64,000 nucleotides of DNA from the NCBI GenBank assembly GCA_023453025.1, contig JAEXUD010000028.1:1-64000 (forward strand), written 5' to 3'. Shown here piece after piece: positions 1 through 9,287 of the stretch (positions are counted from its first letter, which is position 1; every line of letters starts with the position of its first letter). The position numbers were made by a program, and so were the translations under genes. The notes below the pieces were generated by a model. It saw only the letters and a list, made by a program, of their open reading frames with translations. It was not told where the DNA came from and did no database searches. The DNA comes from Bacillota bacterium (lineage in GTDB: Bacteria > Bacillota > Clostridia > Tissierellales > Sedimentibacteraceae).

Positions 1-799
1 CAGGTACTGCAGGGTGATTTTCGTCTCTTGCTTTTACTTTTAATCCTGTGATTTCATCAGCTGTCTTGCCAATCATCCAGTTTTCAAAAGCTCCCATTTG
101 TTCATACCATTCTTTGCCTATGGATGAAGCTTTAACCATTCCGTACTCAGGTCCTAAATCTTTTTTAGATTTAACTTCGGCTGCTCTGTCGGTAGTTACC
201 TTCATATCCTTGTCAAATGCAACCTTTGTTTGTGCTACATCTATTGTTACGCTTGCAACTTTACCTTCAGCATCAAATCCAACTGCTGCAATTGTTACAT
301 CAGCTTGTGCTGTTGCTGTTGCGTCAGCTGTCGCATCGGTTGATTTTGCTATAGATATGTTCTGTCCTAAACCTATTTTAGCAATTGCACCTGCTTTACC
401 CGGAGCTTCAGTCTTTGGTTCTTCAGCCTTCGGTTCTTCTGCAGGCCATGGGTATTTAGCCGGGTCTAATGCATTGTTTACTGCGTAGATTATACCTTTG
501 CTTGTAAAAGTAGCTCCGGCAATAACGTCTACTTCTGTTGAATTAGCTTCAACTATTTTTGACGGCAATTCTTTAATAGCCTTATCGCCTATACCTGCTG
601 TCTCATTAGCTCCGACAGCTTCGACATTAGTTATTTTATCTCCTTCTTTTGTAACCGTAACAGTTACCTCTCCACCAAATCCTTCACCAGTACCTGTAAG
701 AGTCTCTGCCTTAGGTGCCTCCGCTGTAGTCTGGCTTGCGCATCCAAATAATGATGTTACCATTAATACCACTAAAACTAATGATACTGCTTTTTTCAT
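1..799 (-). CDS. FMN-binding domain lipoprotein (3' end beyond window)
   Basis: Read on the minus strand, an open frame runs from ATG at 799 to the window edge without a stop (266 codons visible). It begins with a lipoprotein signal peptide ending in a lipobox (SLFGC), so the protein should be lipid-anchored outside the membrane. The first about 95 residues form an FMN_bind-type domain with the motif DVIAGATFTS, matching the D-x-x-(S/A)-G-A-T signature in which the Thr carries covalent FMN attached by ApbE. A Pro/Glu/Ala-rich linker and a second, less conserved domain follow. The window edge cuts the 3' part. Two ATG codons lie at 802 and 799; 799 is better spaced from the GGAGG (804-809). 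A paralogue lies at 38243-38590. Role in extracytoplasmic electron transfer is inferred from the family; no ApbE or Rnf gene is seen here. Confidence 0.85.
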   Translation of the reverse strand, partial: MKKAVSLVLVVLMVTSLFGCASQTTAEAPKAETLTGTGEGFGGEVTVTVTKEGDKITNVEAVGANETAGIGDKAIKELPSKIVEANSTEVDVIAGATFTSKGIIYAVNNALDPAKYPWPAEEPKAEEPKTEAPGKAGAIAKIGLGQNISIAKSTDATADATATAQADVTIAAVGFDAEGKVASVTIDVAQTKVAFDKDMKVTTDRAAEVKSKKDLGPEYGMVKASSIGKEWYEQMGAFENWMIGKTADEITGLKVKARDENHPAVP

Positions 800-842
800 C
801 ATACCCTCCAAATCATGTATATAATATATTAAATCTTGGCTA

Positions 843-871
843 ATTATAACATATTGTTTAATACTTGACAA
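843..871 (-). promoter_or_regulatory. sigma-A-type promoter of the FMN-binding lipoprotein gene
   Basis: On the minus strand a TTGTCA -35 box (866-871) is followed after 17 nt by a perfect TATAAT -10 box (843-848), placing transcription start about 35 nt upstream of the lipoprotein start codon. Confidence 0.7.
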
Positions 872-1002
872 TATCTATATTTGATTTTTATCCCGACATA
901 TTTCCTATATATACATATATTAGAATAATCCAAATTTTTAATTATTTCATATAAATCCTGAAATATCAACATTATATTGCAAATCAAATATTTGAAAGCA
1001 TG

Positions 1003-1034
1003 AAAAAAAGACGCAGGAATTATAATCCGCGTCT
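1003..1034 (-). terminator. Rho-independent terminator after the beta-propeller gene
   Basis: Minus-strand hairpin with arms AGACGC / GCGTCT followed by a run of T, 16 nt past the stop of the 1050-3275 gene. Confidence 0.85.
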
Positions 1035-1049
1035 GTAAAAATTATCTTG

Positions 1050-3275
1050 TTATTGTTTAATTATTAACTCATTGATTTTGTTATTGTTTTCCAAGCTGTG
1101 TACTTGCATAAGCTTATCCGAAAAGCTATATATATAATCATTTATATGGATTACTCTTTTGACCTCATATCCATATGAATATTCATCACTGGCCATATGG
1201 CTGATTTTATTTTTATAGCTGAAGCTGTCATTCTTTACATTATATATATATGCACCATTAAAAGCAGTTTTGTAATTTTCATCGGAGACATTTACAGGAA
1301 ATGCCATTAAACCCTTGCTTAATGAAAACATTAATGCCTTGTGATTATATAAAATCTCTGAATATGTTCCGGCTTTACCTATGACCTCCGTATGAACTTC
1401 CTTAGGTTTTTCAGGATTTGTTGCATCAAATAAAGATACCTTCAATCCTCCGTTAATTGTTCCTCCCCATTGACTTACCTCTGTATCATATCCAAATCCC
1501 AATATGTGGTTTTCATCAACTATATGAAGGTATGTACTGTATCCCGGGATTTTAAGCATTCCTTCAACTGTTGGTTTTTCAGGATTTGAAGTGTTAATTA
1601 CGTATAAAGGGTCAACCTGTTTAAATGTAACCATGTATATTCTGTCCTCAGCAAATCGAGTGCTGTAAATTCTTTCACCGGCTGCAAGGCCTTCAAGCCT
1701 TCCTGCTATTTTCATATTTTCATTTAAAATATACACATTATTTCTTGATGTATTTTGCCATACCTCACCTGTGGTTGTAGCAATCCTGAACATGCTTTCA
1801 TGCTCATCCATTGAGAATTGATTGATAATTATTCCCGGAACACTTCCCTGAGAAACAATATCAACATTTCCGTCCGCAAGTTTAAATTTATAAACCACGG
1901 TGTTTGTTGTATATACCGGATTGTACAGTTCAGTTTGAGTAATGGTATCGTCATAGGTATAATCAGCAATGGCTACATACATATTATCCTTGGAAACATA
2001 GATTGTATCTGAGCCTCCCAAGTATACATCAACATCCGGAAGTGAATTTTTATCCGCCAGATCAATTCCCACTGTGTACATATACCTTGAATCTATATAG
2101 TTAGGGAAATACTTGATTTCTTCATATTTAATTTCATATTTTTCATTTGTCAGTACATCTGTATAATACGGAGCAGGAATATCCTGGTCTTTTGAATCAT
2201 AATAATCATAGCCATAATTAATATATTTTGTATTAATCAAATAAAATTTATCTTCAATTGCTCTTCCGGACAAATAGTTTCCGTCAAACAGATATTCCTT
2301 TTCAAGAACAGGCTTATCAATATTTCCTATATTGTAAACAAGAACATTTGTCCTGTCCTCCTGGTATCTTGGAGGCATTATCCTGGCTTCAGTTTCAGCT
2401 GGTTTATCATACATTATATAAAAATAATTGTTTTGCCCGATTACAATCAGTTTGTTTCCGGAAATAAAAATTTCAGAAACATTCGTATTTTCTGGAACAG
2501 AAAGGGTTGCTACAATCTTCGGGGCCTCAGGATCCGAATCTATTATTTTAAGTCCCTTGTCTGTATTTAAGTATATGTATTTTCCGTCATTTTTTATAAT
2601 GTCTCCTTCCTGTACACCATCAACCTGGTTGTTGGTGTCTGAACTGTCATTAGCTGATGCTGCAGGTGCTTCTGCTTCTTCCTGAACCGATTCAACAGCC
2701 TTGTCGGCAATACCTCCAATATCAACAGCTCTTCCTCTTTCAAGCCATATGTAATTGTGAAGCTTAGAATTATATTCTAATAAGGCAATTAAATTTTCTT
2801 TTGAGCCCACTGTCATAATCATATTATTATTTTCTTTAATTGAGTCATTTCTGGTTATATAAACGGAGTTCGTATCCTTGTTCCAATTTACTGTATGTCC
2901 TAAGCTTTCGGATATAAAGCGCAGTGGGGCAAAAGTTCTGCTGTTTATCATCCTGGTTGGGGAATCAATGGTCTTGACTTCTCCGTTTACCACAACCTTA
3001 TTTTTGCCAAGCAGCATCTCTATTTCATTGTACTTATCCTTAATTACAACCTCTGAAATATTTTTATTCCAGTCAACTACAGCACCAAGTTTTTCAAATA
3101 CACCTCGTAAGGGCACGAGAGTTCTTCCGTTTTCTATGGCAGGTTCAACATCAAATTCCACTAATTCATTGTCAACATATACATTGACCGAAGCCCGGGC
3201 AAAGGCCGAAAAGCTAAAGCAAAAAATGATAACAGCAGTAAGAGCAAAGATTTTCACAAGCACTTTTGTTTTCAT
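1050..3275 (-). CDS. Secreted protein with copper amine oxidase N-terminal domain and beta-propeller
   Basis: 741 residues. A hydrophobic signal sequence (residues 1-27) predicts export. Residues about 30-140 form two repeats of the copper amine oxidase N-terminal-like fold (GRTLVPLRGVFEKLG and SRTFAPLRFISESLG), a module common in secreted Clostridial proteins that here says nothing about amine oxidation. After an Ala/Glu/Asn-rich linker (about 190-220), the remaining 520 residues match the secreted beta-propeller domain family (PF09826 type) with repeated blades (for example NNQVDGVQEGDIIKNDGKY at its start). Probably a surface or cell-wall protein; ligand unknown. RBS GGGG lies upstream of the ATG. 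The gene stands alone and ends at a terminator. Confidence 0.85.
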   Translation of the reverse strand: MKTKVLVKIFALTAVIIFCFSFSAFARASVNVYVDNELVEFDVEPAIENGRTLVPLRGVFEKLGAVVDWNKNISEVVIKDKYNEIEMLLGKNKVVVNGEVKTIDSPTRMINSRTFAPLRFISESLGHTVNWNKDTNSVYITRNDSIKENNNMIMTVGSKENLIALLEYNSKLHNYIWLERGRAVDIGGIADKAVESVQEEAEAPAASANDSSDTNNQVDGVQEGDIIKNDGKYIYLNTDKGLKIIDSDPEAPKIVATLSVPENTNVSEIFISGNKLIVIGQNNYFYIMYDKPAETEARIMPPRYQEDRTNVLVYNIGNIDKPVLEKEYLFDGNYLSGRAIEDKFYLINTKYINYGYDYYDSKDQDIPAPYYTDVLTNEKYEIKYEEIKYFPNYIDSRYMYTVGIDLADKNSLPDVDVYLGGSDTIYVSKDNMYVAIADYTYDDTITQTELYNPVYTTNTVVYKFKLADGNVDIVSQGSVPGIIINQFSMDEHESMFRIATTTGEVWQNTSRNNVYILNENMKIAGRLEGLAAGERIYSTRFAEDRIYMVTFKQVDPLYVINTSNPEKPTVEGMLKIPGYSTYLHIVDENHILGFGYDTEVSQWGGTINGGLKVSLFDATNPEKPKEVHTEVIGKAGTYSEILYNHKALMFSLSKGLMAFPVNVSDENYKTAFNGAYIYNVKNDSFSYKNKISHMASDEYSYGYEVKRVIHINDYIYSFSDKLMQVHSLENNNKINELIIKQ

Positions 3276-3439
3276 AAATTTTCCCCTTTCATTAATAAAT
3301 TTTTTATTACACTATTATTTCTTAAGACGTTTTTAAGTTGATTTTGTTCCAAATTAAAGTCCCAAATTTTTTATTATTCGCAGGCTCCATCTTCAATTTA
3401 TTTACTTCCTTACGGTCGCATAAATTGTGTTAGGTCTAT

Positions 3440-3465
3440 AAAAAAACAAGAGGGTAACAACCCTC
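3440..3465 (-). terminator. Terminator after the DUF1540 gene
   Basis: Minus-strand hairpin GAGGGT-TGTT-ACCCTC (3450-3465) followed by a T-rich tract (3440-3449). Confidence 0.85.
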
Positions 3466-3470
3466 CGTCC

Positions 3471-3779
3471 TTAGCCTTTAAATGTGCTGCAGCAAGTCTC
3501 TTCCGGATTCTGAGCGTTTTTGCCGTTTACAACTATTCTTGCTGCCATGCAATGCTTAGAATCATTATATGTACATTTTTCTGCCTTGCAGCTAATGTCG
3601 GTTTCACCCTTGGGCTCTTGTACCGAGCTTCTTACTCCGGGCTTTTGTTCTATAAATGTGTCACAGCATGTAAAACGGCTTTCATCTGCCCTTTTTCCAT
3701 CCACCTCCAATGCAGGAGCTGTACAGCCTTCCCTTTTGTTATAATAGCAGTTTGTTACTGTGCAAACAATATTTGCCAT
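3471..3779 (-). CDS. DUF1540 domain protein (two cysteine-rich repeats)
   Basis: 102 residues with two copies of the DUF1540 pattern: CTVTNCYYNKREGCTAPAL and, near the C terminus, CKAEKCTYNDSKHCMAARI, each closed by a CC pair. The spaced Cys residues suggest a small metal-binding fold (known family, function not established). The ATG at 3779 was chosen because GGGAG sits 8 nt upstream; a TTG 18 nt further upstream is less likely. It lies just downstream of the DUF3810 gene on the same strand (80 nt gap) and ends at its own terminator. Confidence 0.85.
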   Translation of the reverse strand: MANIVCTVTNCYYNKREGCTAPALEVDGKRADESRFTCCDTFIEQKPGVRSSVQEPKGETDISCKAEKCTYNDSKHCMAARIVVNGKNAQNPEETCCSTFKG

Positions 3780-3859
3780 AATAATTTCTCCCTTCAATTC
3801 AATTTTTCAATAGTTTAACCTAAACAAATTGAATTATGCGGAAAAAACTGATTAATGAT

Positions 3860-4942
3860 TTAGTCTGCATAGCTTTCTGAATAATAAGCAAGCAGCAAAT
3901 CCACCATTCTGCCATAGCTTTTTACTCCGTCCTCTTGGTTGTTTGCCTTTAAATAACTGTCATTTACTTTATTTGACACTTCTGCAACCTTTGTTTCAAA
4001 CCTTTTCCAATAACTTGATGAATACTTCAAGTCATTTCTGACATTCTCTGAATAAGTATCGTACAGCTTGGAAAATGCGTCATAATCTTCGTAGTAAAGA
4101 GCGGTCATGCTGTGAGATAATGCAAGCATAGTTCCGCTGTATGCAAAATCATCAAATCCTGAATTAATGCAGGCCAGATATGATACGAAATTTGCTTCTT
4201 CCTCTCTCATAAAACCTCTCAAATGCACAAGCTCATGAAGCATGGTCGAAGGCACCTGATACGGTGGAACATCAATATTAACATTGGCTTCAAAGGTAAA
4301 TGGAAAAAACACACCTGTTATGCGCATTTGAGACATATACCTTGAAAAATATACTAATTTTGGAGCGGGATAGTTGCCTTTTAAAACCTCATATTGTTTG
4401 GATATATTTTCAAAGGATTTTTGGGCTCTTTCTGCAGTCTTTTCATAATCGGCATCATAGATCTCGGCAGTGCCTTCTATGCCGGTATTGAGCTGTGCCC
4501 TTTGTCTGTTTGCATCATTAATCAGAATTTCACACAAATTAATAAGCTCCTGTGTTGAGGATTCGTGAATTTCAAGACCGCTGTAATATGTAAATTCATA
4601 TCTGTAATAATTTATGCCGCAAAATAATACAAATAAAAAATATATTATACTTATTGCAGCGGCAATATTTAACAAGAAATTTTTTAAATAATCTGAAGAT
4701 CTTTTTACTATGGTTTTAAATAAAACCATCAGCAGATAAATTATAAGTATTATTACTAATGCTATTATTACAAATTCAGCTAAAGAAAAATTTATTTTAG
4801 AGGTAAAAAATGAAATTGATTCAGCAAAAACAGGATATATGTGCAAAGCATAAAATTCAGCAAAGGCTATATTAAATCTTGCATAAAATGTTAACAGCAA
4901 AGAAATTGGTATAAGTATTAAGATTGCAACCCTTTTGCTCAT
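3860..4942 (-). CDS. DUF3810 membrane protein with HELVH zinc-protease-like motif
   Basis: 360 residues. Three hydrophobic segments in the first about 115 residues (roughly 7-25, 45-75, 90-112) anchor the protein; the remaining C-terminal domain is soluble. It contains STMLHELVHLRGFMREEEAN, an HExxH zinc-binding signature with Glu residues about 10-12 downstream, as in gluzincin-type peptidases. Peptidase activity of DUF3810 is inferred from the motif and not established. GGGGAG RBS upstream of ATG 4942. Confidence 0.8.
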   Translation of the reverse strand: MSKRVAILILIPISLLLTFYARFNIAFAEFYALHIYPVFAESISFFTSKINFSLAEFVIIALVIILIIYLLMVLFKTIVKRSSDYLKNFLLNIAAAISIIYFLFVLFCGINYYRYEFTYYSGLEIHESSTQELINLCEILINDANRQRAQLNTGIEGTAEIYDADYEKTAERAQKSFENISKQYEVLKGNYPAPKLVYFSRYMSQMRITGVFFPFTFEANVNIDVPPYQVPSTMLHELVHLRGFMREEEANFVSYLACINSGFDDFAYSGTMLALSHSMTALYYEDYDAFSKLYDTYSENVRNDLKYSSSYWKRFETKVAEVSNKVNDSYLKANNQEDGVKSYGRMVDLLLAYYSESYAD

Positions 4943-5106
4943 AAGTCTCCCCTTAGTGACAATATATAATATTATATTATATCACACTATTTAAAAATGA
5001 TTATAAAAAATTACGCTTAGCTGCTCAAATAATATTATATTTAAAATTTTATATCCCTGAAAACCGGAAAGTAGTGTAAGGCAGCTTGCAATCTTAATAA
5101 TAACCT

Positions 5107-6198
5107 TTAATCCAGGTATCTTATGCCATTTACTTTTTTAATTCCGAGACCCGGATTATCATTTAATGTTATTTTATGTTCATTAAATACAGCTCCGCCC
5201 TCTACAGGGTCCTCACTGCATAAAACAGGACCGTCCAAGTCTATTTTTGTGATGATACTCCTTGCTGCCGCTAAATGAACTGCTGCATTTACACTTACCT
5301 TAGCTTCTAACATGCAGCCAATCATACACTCAACACCATAAATCTCAGCAACTGAACAAATTTTCAGAGCATTATGCAAGCCGCCTGTCTTCATTAATTT
5401 AATGTTAACAAAATCTGCTGCCTTTCTTTGAAGAATTGTCAGAGCATCCTCAGGTGAGAACACTGACTCATCTGCAAGTACAGGAATTGATATATTGTCG
5501 GTTACAAATTTCAGGCCTTCAATGTCGTGAGCAATAACAGGCTGTTCAACAAATTCAATATCTAAACCTTCATCTTCCATTTTTCTTAAAGCCTTTACAG
5601 CTTCTTTCGGTTTCCAGCCTTGGTTTGCATCAATTCTAAGCTTTACGTCATAGCCAACAGCCTTTCTTATTGCCTTCATTCTTTCAATATCTGTTGCTGC
5701 ATCCTTACCAACCTTTATTTTCAATGTTTCAAAGCCCCTGTTGACGGCATCGATGCTGTCTCTTGCCATTTCTTCGGGGCCATTTACACTGATGGTTATA
5801 TCAGTTATTATTTCTTTTTTGTATCCTCCAAGCAATTTATAAAGAGGAGCATTGTACAATTGACCGTATAGATCATACAGTGCAATGTCCACAGCTGCTT
5901 TTGCGCTGGAATTTTTTATTATGCACTTGTCAAGTTTAAGCATAATTTCTTCAAAATTTTCAATATCCATGCCTATGACACTTTTTATTATGTGTTCTTT
6001 TAATGCTCCGATTATTGCACCTTTTGTATCTCCTGTGATAACTCCTGTAGGAGGTGCTTCTCCGTACCCTACATTCCCTGTATCAGTGTGGATTTCAACA
6101 ATTATGTCCTCTACGCTTTTAACTGTTCTCAGCGCTGTCTTAAAAGGAGTTTTAAGAGGCACTGATATCTCACCTATTCTTATATCTGTAATCTTCAT
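5107..6198 (-). CDS. Dipeptide epimerase (L-Ala-D/L-Glu epimerase family)
   Basis: 363 residues of the enolase superfamily, muconate-cycloisomerase subgroup. The N-terminal capping domain begins MKITDIRIGEISVPLKTPF; the barrel carries the catalytic KIKVGKD lysine region (about residue 160), metal ligands in DANQGW, EQPV and ADESVF, and the second lysine in NIKLMKTGG. These match L-Ala-D/L-Glu epimerases, which recover cell-wall dipeptides, although other dipeptide specificities are common. It starts 22 nt after pepV, so the two form an operon for dipeptide and muropeptide catabolism. RBS GGAGGAAG. Confidence 0.85.
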   Translation of the reverse strand: MKITDIRIGEISVPLKTPFKTALRTVKSVEDIIVEIHTDTGNVGYGEAPPTGVITGDTKGAIIGALKEHIIKSVIGMDIENFEEIMLKLDKCIIKNSSAKAAVDIALYDLYGQLYNAPLYKLLGGYKKEIITDITISVNGPEEMARDSIDAVNRGFETLKIKVGKDAATDIERMKAIRKAVGYDVKLRIDANQGWKPKEAVKALRKMEDEGLDIEFVEQPVIAHDIEGLKFVTDNISIPVLADESVFSPEDALTILQRKAADFVNIKLMKTGGLHNALKICSVAEIYGVECMIGCMLEAKVSVNAAVHLAAARSIITKIDLDGPVLCSEDPVEGGAVFNEHKITLNDNPGLGIKKVNGIRYLD

Positions 6199-6220
6199 TT
6201 TCTTCCTCCAAAATTTTCAA

Positions 6221-7594
6221 TTAATTAGCTAACTCTTTAATAGCAGCTGCCATTACCTGCACATTTTTCATCAATGATTCAATCTCTATATATTCATCAG
6301 GCTTATGTTCAACCATTGGCTGTCCCTTAAGTATCGGGCCAAATGCAACTATGTTTTCCATAGACTTTGCATAAGTGCCTCCGCCTATAGAAATCAATTC
6401 TGCTTTTTCGCCGAATTGTTCTTCATAAACATTTTGAAGTTTTTTAATAAATTCAGTATCAGGTGAAATATAAAGACTCTTTTTGTGTCTCAAATAAACT
6501 TCTTCTAATTTTCCTATAATGATTTTCTCTTTAAATGTATCTATAAAATCTTCAAATGTTTTTGTAACAGGATATCTCATATTGATTTCAAGGCTTAATT
6601 CATCTTCATTTCCAAAAATAGTTCCCAAATTAAATGTAAGCTTTCCTGAAATGTCATCTTCTGAATAAATTTCTAACCTTTCGCCATTTAAATCTGTTCC
6701 TATGTATTTATTGAAATAATCAATAAATTCTTTTAAACTTCCTGTGAAACCTAAATCACCCAAAAACATCATCAAATGAGTTATTGCATTTTTCCCTTTT
6801 TCAGGAGTACTTCCGTGGGCAGATATTCCATAGCACTTAATAATTATTGAATTTTCTTTTTCTTCTATTTCGATTTCTTCGGTTTTTTCTGCTAACTTCT
6901 TTATTTGTTCCGCTTTATCAGCAGTAAGTGCTATCTCGGTTTTTGCATAATCAGGAACCACGTTTGCGGCGATGCCGCCTTTTATTGACTTTAATATTAA
7001 GTCACCCTCTTGATTTAGTTTTCTGATATATTTGCATGTTACAATGCCTTTCTCCCCGTTGATAATCGGGTATTCTGCATCAGGAGTAAAACCTGCCACA
7101 GGCATTTCTCCGCCCTTATCAACATAATGCTTTACACATTTGCTTCCTGTTTCTTCATTCAATCCAAAAAATAATCTTACTCTTCTTTTCAAAGGAATAT
7201 GTAAATCCTTTATTGCTTTTAATGCATACAAAGCACCTATTGTTGGTCCCTTATCATCAGTTGTTCCTCTGCCGTAAATTTTACCATTATGTATTTCAGC
7301 TGCATATGGAGGATAGGTCCAGCCGTCACCTTCAGGCACAACATCCAGGTGACCCAGTACTGCAATCATTTCATCTCCGGAACCATACTCCGCATATCCA
7401 ATCATATTATCAACATTTACGGTTCTGAATCCTAAATTTTCTGAAAGCTGTAAACAGTATTCCAGCGCTTTATGAACACCTTCTCCAAAGGGCATATTCT
7501 CCTTGGGCTCTTCTTCAATACTTTTAATTTTGACGCAATCCTGAACGCTTTTGATAATTTCATCCTTCATGCTCATTACCTTTTCATTTAACAT
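6221..7594 (-). CDS. pepV: Dipeptidase PepV (M20 family)
   Basis: 457 residues. Zinc-dependent M20 peptidase acting on dipeptides in the cytoplasm. Metal-site motifs are clear: VLGHLDVVPEGDGW (His and Asp), GRGTTDDKGP (bridging Asp), NEETGSK (catalytic Glu) and, near the C terminus, the last His in MVEHKPDE; a lid domain is inserted in the middle, as usual for PepV. The ATG at 7594 has AGGAG 5 nt upstream; the longer TTG start at 7621 lacks a good RBS. Co-transcribed with the epimerase downstream. Confidence 0.9.
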   Translation of the reverse strand: MLNEKVMSMKDEIIKSVQDCVKIKSIEEEPKENMPFGEGVHKALEYCLQLSENLGFRTVNVDNMIGYAEYGSGDEMIAVLGHLDVVPEGDGWTYPPYAAEIHNGKIYGRGTTDDKGPTIGALYALKAIKDLHIPLKRRVRLFFGLNEETGSKCVKHYVDKGGEMPVAGFTPDAEYPIINGEKGIVTCKYIRKLNQEGDLILKSIKGGIAANVVPDYAKTEIALTADKAEQIKKLAEKTEEIEIEEKENSIIIKCYGISAHGSTPEKGKNAITHLMMFLGDLGFTGSLKEFIDYFNKYIGTDLNGERLEIYSEDDISGKLTFNLGTIFGNEDELSLEINMRYPVTKTFEDFIDTFKEKIIIGKLEEVYLRHKKSLYISPDTEFIKKLQNVYEEQFGEKAELISIGGGTYAKSMENIVAFGPILKGQPMVEHKPDEYIEIESLMKNVQVMAAAIKELAN

Positions 7595-7634
7595 ATTCAC
7601 TCCTATGGTCTTAATTTTCAATAATAGTTAGTGT

Positions 7635-7680
7635 GCAAAAAACCCAACAAAAACAATATAATTGTTCTTGCTGGGTTTCA
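7635..7680 (-). terminator. Strong hairpin terminator between the DUF3870 remnant and pepV
   Basis: Inverted repeat of AACCCAGCAAGAACAAT with its near-perfect complement ending in TTGTTGGGTTTTTT on the minus strand. A related hairpin occurs at 9200-9245. Confidence 0.8.
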
Positions 7681-7688
7681 TTTACTCC

Positions 7689-7860
7689 GATGTAGTTGTT
7701 ACTACATCATATAAACAAAGCAGCACATATTAAATTATTTTTAACCTCTTGTTTATTTTTTCTATTTTTTCAAGTCATCCTTGTGAGGCAAAATTATAGA
7801 CGGTTTCTTTTGTTTAATTCATTGTTATATTACCACAACTTTAAGCGAAATCACTTTTTT
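7689..7860 (-). pseudogene. Decayed 3' remnant of a DUF3870 gene with its downstream palindrome
   Basis: The plus-strand block at 7689-7790 (GATGTAGTTGTTACTACATC, then ATATAAACAAAGCAGC, TTTTTAACCTCTTG and CATCCTTGTRAG-like matches) repeats the tail of the intact DUF3870 gene at 9253-9350. On the minus strand the frame has in-frame stops and indels, so it is not coding. Similarity fades beyond about 7800. It lies between the DUF819 and pepV genes. Confidence 0.6.
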
Positions 7861-7942
7861 ATAAATACATTATACATGAGCCCTAAAAATTATACAACAA
7901 TTTTCAAACTTGTATTTGTTAGTATCATAATATAATAATCAG

Positions 7943-9118
7943 CTATGCAAACAACCTCATAATATAGCCTGTGATCATGCCCAGGTAAGTGCCGGTCACA
8001 GTGCCGAACAGTGCCATCAGGACTCCTACAGGAACCAGTGAGCCGCTGTAAGTACCTGCCAGGATCGGTGCGGAAGCTACACCGCCTATATTAGCCAAAG
8101 ATGCAACACCACATGTAAACAAATCTATCTTTAAAAGCTTGGCAAAAATTGTGAACAGAATGCCATGGATTGCCAGAATCATAAATCCTGCTATAATCCA
8201 CATAGGAGCATCGTTCAGCTCCATAAAGTTTGCACGGGATGCAAGCAAAGCTACTACTGCATAAAGAAATACGTTGGAAAGCTCCGCTGTTCCGGCAATT
8301 TTGCCGAAAGGAGTCAATGCACATATCAATCCTAAAGCAGTTATGAAAAGAACACACCATGTAGCCTTGTCCAGGAAGCCCATGCTTGCGTTAAGTAATG
8401 CTCCGATGTTTTGTCCGATTGCAGATACCAAAAGGGAAGAACCGACCAGCACCATTATGCTGACGAATGTGATTTCCTGCTTCTGTTCAGCCATTTCTGC
8501 TGCCAGATTTGTGCTGACTTCATCTAGACGGGAGGTATCTGCCTTAGTCCACTTATTGAACATAGGTGCAAAACGTGTGGACCACAGCAGGAACATAACC
8601 CAGATAGAATAGTCAATAGAATCAACAACCAGTGAATATGCATAATCCCCTTCGCTCACCTGAAAAATTTCCTGCAGGGTTGCCATGTTGCCGGAACCTC
8701 CGATCCAGCTGCCGCATAGAGCTCCCAGCGCCTTCCATGCACCTGAGCCCAAAGCATCCTTCATAAAAATAAAAGTTATAATGAAGCCAATCATGACGGT
8801 GAAACTGCCGGTAAAGAAGCCGATAATCATTTTGGGACCAAGCTTAACCATCTTGCGGATGTCGCAGCGCAGCAGCATCAGAAAAATCATCGCATACAGA
8901 ATATTATTCTTAAGAGCACTATAGGCCGCCTTTGTTTCGGTCAAATCCCAGAAGTTTATAGTACAGAGAATCATGCCGATCAGGTAAACAAGAACAATAG
9001 GTGGTAAAATACCAAAGAATTTTTGCACATACTTGCTTTTGATGTACTTCTGTGCTGCAAGCAGGGCTCCGCAAAGCGCACACAGAACTGCAAAATAAGT
9101 AAAACCGTTTGTAATCAT
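7943..9118 (-). CDS. DUF819 family membrane protein (putative transporter)
   Basis: 391 residues with about ten hydrophobic helices and the glycine-rich segment GSWIGGSGNMATLQEIF typical of DUF819 (YjcL-like) proteins. Function is unknown; transport is suggested by topology and by the glycine-rich half-helix motifs, including NIGGVASAPILAGTY near the C terminus. Codon use stands out: third positions are rich in G/C (many CTG, GCC, ATC) compared with its AT-rich neighbours, which hints at acquisition from a higher-GC relative. RBS AGGAGG. It follows the DUF3870 gene on the same strand, a pairing that may be functional. Confidence 0.8.
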   Translation of the reverse strand: MITNGFTYFAVLCALCGALLAAQKYIKSKYVQKFFGILPPIVLVYLIGMILCTINFWDLTETKAAYSALKNNILYAMIFLMLLRCDIRKMVKLGPKMIIGFFTGSFTVMIGFIITFIFMKDALGSGAWKALGALCGSWIGGSGNMATLQEIFQVSEGDYAYSLVVDSIDYSIWVMFLLWSTRFAPMFNKWTKADTSRLDEVSTNLAAEMAEQKQEITFVSIMVLVGSSLLVSAIGQNIGALLNASMGFLDKATWCVLFITALGLICALTPFGKIAGTAELSNVFLYAVVALLASRANFMELNDAPMWIIAGFMILAIHGILFTIFAKLLKIDLFTCGVASLANIGGVASAPILAGTYSGSLVPVGVLMALFGTVTGTYLGMITGYIMRLFA

Positions 9119-9199
9119 AAAAAACCTCCTAAAAATTTATCCTCCCGGTTTTTTTTGTTCCACGGAGCCGGGGTCCCAGCAGAACATCTATAAAAAAAA

Positions 9200-9245
9200 C
9201 CCAGCAAAAAAACCGTCACCTTTCCGGTTTTTTACTGGATTTCAT
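9200..9245 (-). terminator. Terminator after the DUF3870 gene
   Basis: Minus-strand inverted repeat: AAATCCAGTAAAAAACCGG pairs with CCGTTTTTTTGCTGGGTTT across a short loop, followed by a T-run. It resembles the hairpin at 7635-7680 in position and sequence ends, supporting a duplication. It may limit read-through into the DUF819 gene. Confidence 0.75.
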
Positions 9246-9287
9246 TTATTCCGATATAGTTGTTACTACATCATATAAACAAAGCAG

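Noticed and set aside
48..824. Two long plus-strand open frames at 48-488 and 498-824
   Set aside because: They are antisense to the FMN-binding lipoprotein, which has a signal peptide, lipobox, domain motif, promoter and RBS.
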